From Micromonospora citrea (GTDB lineage Bacteria > Actinomycetota > Actinomycetes > Mycobacteriales > Micromonosporaceae): a DNA stretch of 64,000 bases. Location: positions 2,148,501-2,212,500 of the forward strand of contig NZ_FMHZ01000002.1 of the NCBI RefSeq assembly GCF_900090315.1, in the 5' to 3' direction. The position numbers and the translations under genes were made by a program. Of this stretch, positions 1-7,092 are shown one piece after another (the first letter of the stretch is position 1; every line of letters begins with the position of its first letter). The notes beneath the pieces are model-generated. The model searched no databases. It was not told the origin of the DNA and saw only the letters and a list, made by a program, of their open reading frames with translations.

Positions 1-191
1 CTTCCGGCCGCCCGCAGGCTGGCCGGGCGCATGTCCGTCCACACGTTCTCGATGTGGGTCAGGCACTCCTCGCGCGAGCCGCGGACGTCCATCGTCCGCC
101 ACCCCTGCGGGACCGGCCGGTCCCCCGGCCAGATCGAGTACTGCTCCTCCGCGTTGCGGACGACGACGTACTGCTCCGCCTCGAAACTCAT
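1..191 (-). CDS. MbtH-like protein (3' end outside window)
   Basis: Small NRPS accessory protein that binds adenylation domains and supports their folding or activity. Translating the minus strand from an ATG at 191-189 gives about 63 residues with the family hallmarks: an N-E-x-Q-Y-S-I-W-P block near residues 13-21, a P-x-G-W pair near residue 29, and the C-terminal run W-T-D-M-R-P-x-S-L. MbtH proteins are usually 65-75 residues, so only a few residues are lost at the window edge; no stop codon is present before base 1. Its presence fits the adenylation domains encoded at 3.9-33.4 kb and marks this end as still part of the biosynthetic cluster. Recognised from sequence signature; which A domains it serves is unknown. 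Confidence 0.9.
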   Translation of the reverse strand, partial: MSFEAEQYVVVRNAEEQYSIWPGDRPVPQGWRTMDVRGSREECLTHIENVWTDMRPASLRAAG

Positions 192-303
192 CCCGCGTCT
201 CCCCGTCACGAACCCGTCGATGAGATCACTGGTACCGGACGACCCTATGCCAGCCGACGCGACCGGGGCAACGACGTCCTTCACTCGATGCCGGTGCGGG
301 CGG

Positions 304-375
304 GCGGCCCGGCCCCCGCGCCGGCGGCAGCTCGCTCCCGGGCGCGGGCGAGCGGCCCGGCCCCCGCGCCGGCGG
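304..375. repeat. Two 24-bp direct repeats flanking a palindromic spacer
   Basis: An identical 24-bp GC-only sequence occurs at 304-327 and 352-375. The spacer can form a hairpin with arms GCTCGC (330-335) and GCGAGC (348-353). It lies just past the stop codon of the TetR gene and before the MbtH gene, both on the minus strand, so it could act as a transcription terminator, although there is no T-tract. The remaining bases between the two genes (192-303) show nothing recognisable. Confidence 0.4.
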
Positions 376-378
376 TGC

Positions 379-1005
379 TCAGTCACCGGCGCCGTCGGGC
401 CGCTGCGCGTCCTCGGACAGCGGCCGGACGAGCAGCTCGAACGCCTCGGCGTACCAGGTCTCCGGCACCGACTCGGGGTCGACCAGGCGCTGGATGCTCA
501 GCCCGATGTCCAGCCCCAGCAGCAGCGTCGCCGTACGCGCCACCAGCGCCGGATCCGGCCCGTCGGCCCGGGCGGCCAGGTGGGCGGCGATGCCGGCGCG
601 GGTGCGGCGCAGCGCCTCGATGTAGCGCGGGCGCACCCTCGGGTTGCGCATGGCCGCGATCCAGAACTCCATCATGAGCAGCGCGAAGTCGGCGTTCTCC
701 CCGGCCCGGTCGCCGGTGGAGTTGGCCGAGCTGAGGGCGGCGAACGCCTGCACCATGTCGGTCTCGCCCGCGGTGACCTCGGTCAGGTCGGTGCCGATGA
801 TGTCGAGCTGCCGGTCCAGCAGGGCGAGGATGATGTCCTCCTTGTTGCGGAAGCTGGAGTACACCGCCCCCTTGGTCAGGCCGGCCGCCGCGGCGATGTC
901 GTCCAGTGAGGCCGCCGGTCCCCGCTCCGCGAGCAGCCGCTGCGCCGCGTCGAGCAGGCGATTGCGGTTCTGCCGTTGCCGCTCCTGGCGCCCCATCCGT
1001 TCCAT
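379..1005 (-). CDS. TetR/AcrR-family transcriptional regulator
   Basis: DNA-binding repressor of the TetR family, 208 residues, a typical length. The N-terminal helix-turn-helix is clear: a helix with L-L-D-A-A-Q-R-L-L (about residues 17-25), then D-D-I-A-A-A-A-G-L-T-K-G-A-V-Y-S-S-F-R-N-K-E-D (about 35-57), which is the standard TetR recognition helix and Y-x-H/S-F-x-x-K-E/D motif. The C-terminal part is the variable ligand-binding helical domain. The start used is the first ATG (MERMGRQ); a second ATG three codons later is possible. It is divergent from an ABC exporter, with an inverted-repeat operator candidate between them at 1054-1085. Probable role: ligand-responsive repressor of the exporter, and possibly of the biosynthetic operons, since a similar site lies at 37324-37339. 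Confidence 0.93.
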   Translation of the reverse strand: MERMGRQERQRQNRNRLLDAAQRLLAERGPAASLDDIAAAAGLTKGAVYSSFRNKEDIILALLDRQLDIIGTDLTEVTAGETDMVQAFAALSSANSTGDRAGENADFALLMMEFWIAAMRNPRVRPRYIEALRRTRAGIAAHLAARADGPDPALVARTATLLLGLDIGLSIQRLVDPESVPETWYAEAFELLVRPLSEDAQRPDGAGD

Positions 1006-1053
1006 CAGGCGACTCTCCCGTCATTCCGCTTGACCGCAATCTCCACATTCCGC

Positions 1054-1085
1054 ATACTCGGCGGTATCTGAATACCGACCAGTAT
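1054..1085. promoter_or_regulatory. Candidate TetR operator (double palindrome)
   Basis: Two 14-bp half-elements, ATACTCGGCGGTAT at 1054-1067 and ATACCGACCAGTAT at 1072-1085, form an inverted repeat in which 12 of 14 positions match. Each element is also of the form ATAC-N6-GTAT. The site lies between the divergent tetR and ABC genes and ends 10 bp before the ATPase start codon, where repressor binding would block both promoters. A related 16-bp palindrome occurs at 37324-37339. Function is inferred from position and symmetry. Confidence 0.6.
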
Positions 1086-1095
1086 CGGAGATGTC

Positions 1096-2052
1096 ATGGT
1101 GCTGCGTGTGGACCATGTCTGCAAGGAGTATCGCGGAGGGGTGCGGGCCAACGACGACATCAGCATCCGGGTGAACGCCGGCCAGGTCTACGGCCTGCTC
1201 GGCCACAACGGCGCCGGCAAGACCACGCTGGTCAACCAGGTCGCCGGGCTGATCCGCCCGACCAGCGGCACGATCCGCATCGGCGACGGCGACCCGGTCG
1301 CCGACCCCGGGTTCGCCCACCGGGTCTGCTCGGTGCAGCCGCAGGCCCAGGTGCCGCTGATGGGCGTCACGCCCCGCCAGGCCATCACCCTGGTCGCCCG
1401 GATCCGGGGCGCCGGCCGGGCCGAGGCGGCCACCGCCACCCAGCGGCTGCTCGAGGCCCTGGACATCACCGAGTGGGCCGACACCCCGGCCGAGCGCCTC
1501 TCCGGCGGCGTCCGGCGCCTCGCCGCGTACTGCCTCGCCGCCGTGCGGCCGGGCCAGGTGATCGTGCTCGACGAGCCCAGCAACGACGTCGACCCGGTGC
1601 GCCGGCGGCTGCTGTGGCAGCAGGTCCGGTCGCTCGCCGACGACGGGGCGGCCGTCCTGCTGGTCACCCACAACCTCACCGAGGTCGAGCGGATCCTCGA
1701 CCGGCTCTCGGTCCTGGCGCACGGCCGGGTGGTCGCCGAGGGCACCGTCGCCGACCTGCGCGCCGGGGCCGGGCCGGCACTGCGGCTCGACGTCAGCCTG
1801 TCGGCCGGCACCGAGGAGCCCGCCGTGCCGGCGTTCGCCGCGCAGCCGCCGCGCCGCGACCGCCAGCGGCTGGTGTACGCCCTCGACACCGCCGAGGCCG
1901 TGGCCGCCACCGAGTGGGCGGCGCGCATGCAGGCCGCCGGCGCCGTCGAGGACTTCTCGCTCTACCCGATGCGGGTCGAGGACATCTACCTCGCCCTGGA
2001 GGAACACCAGCCGGCGACCGACGAGGAGGTCAACGATGTCGTGGCTCCGTAG
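1096..2052 (+). CDS. ABC transporter ATP-binding protein (drug-export type)
   Basis: ATPase subunit of an ABC-2 type exporter, 318 residues. Visible motifs are the Walker A run G-H-N-G-A-G-K-T-T near residue 35, a Q-loop with V-Q-P-Q near 77, an ABC signature L-S-G-G-V-R-R-L near 136, Walker B V-I-V-L-D-E-P-S near 155, and a switch histidine in V-T-H-N-L near 192. The C-terminal ~100 residues form the extension typical of DrrA/CcmA-like exporters. A GGAG ribosome-binding site lies 5 nt before the ATG. The gene overlaps the permease by 17 nt, so the two are translated together. Likely exports the cluster's product and gives self-resistance by efflux; substrate identity is inferred only from location. 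Confidence 0.93.
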   Translation: MVLRVDHVCKEYRGGVRANDDISIRVNAGQVYGLLGHNGAGKTTLVNQVAGLIRPTSGTIRIGDGDPVADPGFAHRVCSVQPQAQVPLMGVTPRQAITLVARIRGAGRAEAATATQRLLEALDITEWADTPAERLSGGVRRLAAYCLAAVRPGQVIVLDEPSNDVDPVRRRLLWQQVRSLADDGAAVLLVTHNLTEVERILDRLSVLAHGRVVAEGTVADLRAGAGPALRLDVSLSAGTEEPAVPAFAAQPPRRDRQRLVYALDTAEAVAATEWAARMQAAGAVEDFSLYPMRVEDIYLALEEHQPATDEEVNDVVAP

Positions 2053-2761
2053 CTACGCCCTGCTGCTGCGCTGGAACGCGCTGCGGCTGCGCTTCCTGCT
2101 CCCGCTCTTCGCGATCGTCTCCGCCGGGCTCTCCGTCGGCATCATCGTCGGCTTCGCGTACCTGCTGCCCGACGTGGACGCGACAAGCGCCGCGTTCCTC
2201 GCCACCGGCGGCCCGACCATCGGGCTCATCACCGTCGGCCTGGTGATGGCCCCGAACATGGTGGCGCAGAGCAAGTTGCAGGGCAGCTTCGAGTTCGACC
2301 AGACGCTGCCCGTCCCACCGCTGGCCTCCGTCGCCGCCGGAGTCACCGTGTGGATCCTGGGCGCGCTGCCCGGGCTCGTGCTGTCGCTGGTCGTCGCCGC
2401 GTTCCGCTTCGACCTGCGACTGGACCCGAGCCCGCTGGTGATCCCCGCCGCCCTGCTCGTCGCCCTGACCGCCACCACGCTCGGCTACGGGCTGGCCCAC
2501 GCCCTCCCGCCCGCAGCGGTGGGGCTGGTGACCCAGCTCGTCGTCTTCGTCACGCTGATGTTCTCCCCCGTCAACTTCCCCGTCGACCGGCTACCCGGCT
2601 GGTTGCAGGCCGTGCACGTCGTGCTCCCGTTCCAGTACATGGCGCAGAGCGTGCGCGAGTCACTCGTCGGCGGCATCAGCGGCACCCCGTACCTCGTCAT
2701 GGGCGCGTGGTGCCTGGTCGGTCTCGTGGTGACCTACCGGCTGATCGTCCGCCGACCCTGA
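2036..2761 (+). CDS. ABC-2 type transporter permease
   Basis: Membrane subunit partnering the ATPase just upstream, 241 residues. Six hydrophobic stretches are visible, for example around residues 20-42, 55-75, 96-118, 130-155, 163-183 and 215-236, as expected for an ABC-2/DrrB-like permease with an N-terminal cytoplasmic segment. The ATG at 2036 lies inside the end of the ATPase gene (17-nt overlap). The gene ends one base before the stop of the convergent MDR reductase at 2763, so transcripts from the two operons must meet here; no hairpin terminator was seen between them. Function as exporter is well supported, the exported molecule is not. Confidence 0.9.
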   Translation: MSWLRSYALLLRWNALRLRFLLPLFAIVSAGLSVGIIVGFAYLLPDVDATSAAFLATGGPTIGLITVGLVMAPNMVAQSKLQGSFEFDQTLPVPPLASVAAGVTVWILGALPGLVLSLVVAAFRFDLRLDPSPLVIPAALLVALTATTLGYGLAHALPPAAVGLVTQLVVFVTLMFSPVNFPVDRLPGWLQAVHVVLPFQYMAQSVRESLVGGISGTPYLVMGAWCLVGLVVTYRLIVRRP

Positions 2762-2762
2762 C

Positions 2763-3917
2763 TCAGGCCGGCGTCACCTCGTACAGCGGGAAGTAGCTGT
2801 CGAAGGCGTCCCGGGAGTACGCCTCGGCCAGCTGCGGGATGGCGTCGAAGGAGGCCACCGGCTCGTTGATCTCGGGCAACCAGCCGGTGCTCTCCTGCAC
2901 GTCCCGGATCCGCGCGCAGTCCTGGAACCGCCAGGCGTGGGTGTGCACGTGGATGTGCCGGCCGATGCACTCCACCGCCCGCAGGTTCGACAGCCGCATG
3001 CCGTGCTTCCAGCCGACGGTGGCGAGCACGCTCTCGCGGGCCAGCGACTGCAACGTCACCCGGTGCAGCCCACCGCCCATGTTGTCCAGGAAGATCGAGA
3101 CGCCCTGGCCGCCGCTGATCTCCATCACCCGCTCGACGAAGCGCCGCTTGGAATCCCGGTGCCGGTCCATCGCGTCCGGGTCGCCGGAGGCCCTCGCCAC
3201 GTCGTAGTCGAGGTCGGGGAACTCGCGGCGGTCGATCGGGGTGGCGCCGGACGCGGCGATCGCGGCCAGCCGGCTGTCGCGGCCGGAGACCATGGCGGTC
3301 CGGAAGCCGTCCCGCCGGGCCAGCTCCAGCTGCGCCCAGACCACCCCGCCGCCCCAGCCGAGGACCAGCGGCGGCTCGTCCCAGTGGTCGTCGACCTGGG
3401 CCTCCCAGCAGCGCCGGGCCACCCGCCAGTTGTCCCAGGCCGTGAAGTACCGGGCGAACGGCGCCCAGCGCTCGACGGGGTGGCGGCTCTGCTCGGGCAG
3501 CGGCACCAGCAGCCGCGCCTCCGTGACGAACCGGCCGCACAGCAGCCCCGGCGAGCCGGGGGCGTCGTACGCGCAGATGCGCTCGGCGTAGCCGTTGCGG
3601 TCGATCACCCCGAACGGGATCCACAGGCACTGCTGCCCCTCGCGCAGGCCGCGCACCCCCGGCCCGGCCGCGAGCACCCGGACCACCCCGCACGTGCCCA
3701 GCACGATGCGGTCGTCGCCCCGCTGCCGGGCCACGTCCACCGGGTGCCGGGAGATCGCGTGCTCCATGTTGGCCTCCCAGCAGCCCACCAGCGGCTCGAC
3801 GAGGACCTCGCCCTCCCCGGGCCGGCGAACCGGGATCTGCTCCAGCGTCAACTGCCCGCGGGTGAGCTCGCTCCCCGGCTCAGTGGCATGCAGCACCCAC
3901 GCCTTGGTCGTCGCCAT
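2763..3917 (-). CDS. MDR-superfamily zinc-binding-dehydrogenase-like reductase
   Basis: NAD(P)H-dependent oxidoreductase of the medium-chain dehydrogenase/reductase superfamily, about 384 residues. The N-terminal GroES-like half includes the family's gatekeeping stretch (about residues 20-180). The nucleotide-binding half contains L-G-W-G-G-G-V-V-W-A-Q-L-E near residue 195, a Rossmann dinucleotide loop, then D-N-M-G-G-G near 290. The cysteines and histidines of catalytic-zinc ADHs are not evident, so it is more like a quinone oxidoreductase or a crotonyl-CoA-reductase relative. The start is the ATG at 3917 with an AGGAGG site 9 nt upstream; it overlaps the end of the NRPS gene by 38 nt. As the last gene of the operon it could reduce an enoyl or carbonyl intermediate in trans, or take part in chain release. 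Substrate not determinable here. Confidence 0.85.
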   Translation of the reverse strand: MATTKAWVLHATEPGSELTRGQLTLEQIPVRRPGEGEVLVEPLVGCWEANMEHAISRHPVDVARQRGDDRIVLGTCGVVRVLAAGPGVRGLREGQQCLWIPFGVIDRNGYAERICAYDAPGSPGLLCGRFVTEARLLVPLPEQSRHPVERWAPFARYFTAWDNWRVARRCWEAQVDDHWDEPPLVLGWGGGVVWAQLELARRDGFRTAMVSGRDSRLAAIAASGATPIDRREFPDLDYDVARASGDPDAMDRHRDSKRRFVERVMEISGGQGVSIFLDNMGGGLHRVTLQSLARESVLATVGWKHGMRLSNLRAVECIGRHIHVHTHAWRFQDCARIRDVQESTGWLPEINEPVASFDAIPQLAEAYSRDAFDSYFPLYEVTPA

Positions 3918-6900
3918 CCTGCACCTCCTGATCGTCGTCATCCATCTCGGCGGCCAGTGCCTGTTCCACGGCGGCGGCGAACGCCGCCACCGTGCGGTTC
4001 TCGAAGACGCTGCGGATCGGCAGCTCCACCTGCCACGCCCGGCGGGCCCGCGACACCACCTGGGTCGCCTTGATCGAGGTCCCGCCGAGGGCGAAGAAGT
4101 CACCGTCGGGGCCGAGGCCGTCCACCTGGAGCACCTGGCCCCAGAGCGTCGCCACCGCCTGCTCGGTGACCGTCATCTCGGCCTGCGCCGCCCGCTCCCC
4201 GGCCAGGTCGCGCGGCGACGGCAGGGCGCGCACGTCGAGCTTGCCGCTGCTGGTCAGCGGCAGCCGGTCGAGCGGCACGACGGCACCGGGCAGCATGTAC
4301 TCCGGGAGGACCTGCGCGCAGTGCGCGAGCAGCTTCTCCGCGTCCACCCGCGCCGCGCCGGCCGGCACCACGTACGCCACCAGGGTGTCCGGCGTGCCGT
4401 CCGAGCCGTCCGAGGCGCGGGCCACCACCGCGCAGTCGGCCACGTCGTCGTGCCGGCGCAGCACCGCCTCCACCTCGCCGGTCTCGATGCGCAGGCCGCG
4501 CACCTTGACCTGCTGGTCGGTGCGTCCGAGGAAGCGCAGCTCGCCGTCCTCGGTCCAGCGCACCAGGTCGCCGGTGCGGTAGAGGCGGGCGCCGGGCGGG
4601 CCGGACGGGTCCGGCACGAACCGCTGCGTGGTCAGGTCGGGCCGCCCGGCGTACCCCCGGGCCAGCCCGACGCCGCCGACGTGCAGCTCGCCGGGGACGC
4701 CGACGCCGACCGGGCGGCCCGCGGCGTCCAGCACCCGCACCGTGACGTTCGGGATGGGCCGGCCGACGGGCGGCGCCTCGTCCTCGGGGCCGCACTCGTG
4801 CACCGAGACCCAGATCGTCGCCTCGGTCGGGCCGTACGCGTTGAAGACCCGGCGCCCCGGGGCGCGCCACTGCCGCACCAGCGACGCCGGCAGCGCCTCG
4901 CCGGCGAGGACGAGGAGGCGCAGCTCCGGAAGGGTCGCGACCGGCACGGCCGCCAGGGCCGACGGGGTGATGGTCAGCGCGGTGATCCGCTCGGTGGCGA
5001 GCAGGTCCCGCAGGTCGGGGCCCGGCGCCACCCGCTCGGCCGGCGCGAGGTGCAGGGCGGCGCCCGCGCCGAGGGCCATGGCCACGTCGAACACCGACGC
5101 GTCGAACGTCGGCGACGCCCACTGCAGCACCCGGTCGTCCGGGCCCAGCCCGAAGAGCGCGCGCTGGGCCGCGACGACGTTGCACAGCCCCCGGTGCGGC
5201 ACGAGCACGCCCTTCGGCCGCCCGGTCGATCCCGAGGTGTAGATGGAGTAGGCGAGGTCGTCGGGGCCCACGGTCGCAGGCAGCCGGTCGTCGGGCAGGC
5301 CGGCGTACCGGTCCCGGTGCGCGTCCAGCAGCACCGTCTCCACCCCGGCGCGCGGCAGGCCGGCCCGGTGCCGGCGGTCGCTGACCACCACCGCGACGCC
5401 CGCGTCGGCGAGGATGTCGGCCAGCCGGGCCGGCGGGTGGTCGGGGTCCAGCGCGACGAAGTAGCCGCCGGCCTTGAGCACGGCGAGCATCGCCACGACC
5501 AGTTCCGGGGTACGCCCCAGGCACAGCCCGACCGGCGTGCCGGGGCCCACGCCCAGGCCGTGCAGGTGCCGGGCGAGCTGGTTGGCCCGGCGGTCCAGGT
5601 CCCGGTAGGTGACCGACTCGCCGCCGGCGCGCAGGGCGACCCGGTCGCCGCCCAGGTCGGCCTGCTCCTCGACGAGCCCGTGCACGGTCGCCGCGTCCGG
5701 GTACGGCGCGGACGTCCCGCTCCAGCCGGCCACCAGGGCGCGCTCGGCGTCGGTCAGCACGTCCACGTCCCGCACCGGCGTGTCCGGGCGCGTCGCCACC
5801 GTGTCGACCACCGTCGCGAGGTGCCCGAGCAGCCGGGTGACGGCGTCGTCACCGACCCGTCGGGGGTCGTAGCCGACCCGGACGGCGAGCCGGTCCCCCT
5901 CCGGGATCACCAGCACCGACAGCGGGTAGTTGGTCCGGTAGCGGTACTGCCCGTCGCGGATCTCGACCGCGCCGCTGCGCCGGTGCAGCACGCCCACCCC
6001 GGGCAGGTTGAGCACGGTCATGATGGTGTCGAACAGGGGCAGGCCCGGCGGCACGTCGCTCCACCGCTGCACCTGCTCCAGCGGGCTGAAGTCGTAGCGG
6101 CGCAGCGCCGCCTGCTCGTGTTGCAGGGCGACGGCGGTGGCGAGGACCGAGCGGGCCGGGTCGAAGCGGACCCGCACCGGCAGGGTGTTGATGAACAGGC
6201 CGGCGGTCTGCTCCACCCCCGGCACGTCCGACGGGCGGCTGGACAGCGTGCCCCCGAACACGACGTCGTCGCGCCCGCTGTGCGCCCGCAGCACCAGCGC
6301 CCAGCACGTCTGCAGCAGCGAGCCGAGGGTGACCTCGCGGCGCCGGCCCAGCTCCCGCAGGGCCGCCACGGTCTCCGCCGGGACGTGCAGCACCTGCTCC
6401 GGGTTGTCCCGCCCGGACGGCTCCGGCGCGTCGCCCTCGGCGGGACGGATCCACGCCGGGGTGGTCGAGTCGGTGACGCCGCGCAGCGCCTCCCGCCACG
6501 CCTGCCGCGCCGCGTCGAGGTCCTGGGCCCGCACCCATCCGACGTACTCGTGGAAGGAGGTCGCCGGCCCGGTCTCCAGCTCCCGCCCGGCGGCGAGGGT
6601 GTCGTAGTTGGCGAACGCCTCGTCGAGCACCATCAGCGCCGACCACGCGTCCAGCAGCAGGTGGTGGTAGCGCAGGACGAACGTGTGGTCCTCGTCGCCG
6701 GTGCGGATGAGGGTCAGCCGGACCAGCGGCGGCTGCTGGACGTCGAAGCCCTGGAGCCGGTCGGCGCGCAGCCGCTGCTCCAGCCGTGCCGGCAGTTCCG
6801 CCGTCGGCACGTCCCGCCAGTCCAGGATCTCCATGGGCACCTCGACGTGCTCCCGGACCACCTGGACGGGCTGCTTGATGTCCTCCCAGTGGAACGACGT

Positions 6901-7092
6901 GCGCAGCACCGCGTGCCGCCGGGTCAGCGCCTGCCACGCCGCGAGCAGCAGGTCCGGGTCGACGGGCCCGTGCAGCCGGTACTCGACCTGGTCGACGTAG
7001 AAGGCCGCCCGGGGGTCGGCGAGGCTGTGCGACAGCAGCCCTTCCTGCATGTACGACAAGCGGTAGATGTTGTCGACTCCGGGAACGGTCAA
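3880..7092 (-). CDS. Non-ribosomal peptide synthetase, C-A-T module (last module)
   Basis: Single elongation module of about 1070 residues. The condensation domain starts at the N terminus, with a C3 motif reading HHLLLDAW near residue 142 (the usual G of HHxxxDG is A). The adenylation domain has T-S-G-S-T-G-R-P-K-G near 617 and the A10 lysine in S-G-K-L near 951; the carrier-protein serine is in G-G-T-S-I near 1002. Reading pocket positions against PheA gives D-A-F-T-V-A-A-I-W, which suggests an aromatic or bulky hydrophobic amino acid (low confidence). The start is TTG at 7092, overlapping the TGA of the upstream PKS (TTGA) with a GAGGAAGG ribosome-binding site. There is no thioesterase, reductase or terminal C domain after the carrier, although the next gene ends the operon. 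Confidence 0.93.
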   Translation of the reverse strand: MTVPGVDNIYRLSYMQEGLLSHSLADPRAAFYVDQVEYRLHGPVDPDLLLAAWQALTRRHAVLRTSFHWEDIKQPVQVVREHVEVPMEILDWRDVPTAELPARLEQRLRADRLQGFDVQQPPLVRLTLIRTGDEDHTFVLRYHHLLLDAWSALMVLDEAFANYDTLAAGRELETGPATSFHEYVGWVRAQDLDAARQAWREALRGVTDSTTPAWIRPAEGDAPEPSGRDNPEQVLHVPAETVAALRELGRRREVTLGSLLQTCWALVLRAHSGRDDVVFGGTLSSRPSDVPGVEQTAGLFINTLPVRVRFDPARSVLATAVALQHEQAALRRYDFSPLEQVQRWSDVPPGLPLFDTIMTVLNLPGVGVLHRRSGAVEIRDGQYRYRTNYPLSVLVIPEGDRLAVRVGYDPRRVGDDAVTRLLGHLATVVDTVATRPDTPVRDVDVLTDAERALVAGWSGTSAPYPDAATVHGLVEEQADLGGDRVALRAGGESVTYRDLDRRANQLARHLHGLGVGPGTPVGLCLGRTPELVVAMLAVLKAGGYFVALDPDHPPARLADILADAGVAVVVSDRRHRAGLPRAGVETVLLDAHRDRYAGLPDDRLPATVGPDDLAYSIYTSGSTGRPKGVLVPHRGLCNVVAAQRALFGLGPDDRVLQWASPTFDASVFDVAMALGAGAALHLAPAERVAPGPDLRDLLATERITALTITPSALAAVPVATLPELRLLVLAGEALPASLVRQWRAPGRRVFNAYGPTEATIWVSVHECGPEDEAPPVGRPIPNVTVRVLDAAGRPVGVGVPGELHVGGVGLARGYAGRPDLTTQRFVPDPSGPPGARLYRTGDLVRWTEDGELRFLGRTDQQVKVRGLRIETGEVEAVLRRHDDVADCAVVARASDGSDGTPDTLVAYVVPAGAARVDAEKLLAHCAQVLPEYMLPGAVVPLDRLPLTSSGKLDVRALPSPRDLAGERAAQAEMTVTEQAVATLWGQVLQVDGLGPDGDFFALGGTSIKATQVVSRARRAWQVELPIRSVFENRTVAAFAAAVEQALAAEMDDDDQEVQDGDDQGVGAACH

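Noticed and set aside
1021..2007. Minus-strand frame opposite the ABC ATPase
   Set aside because: The plus strand has all ABC ATPase motifs; the opposite frame has none and runs through the operator region.
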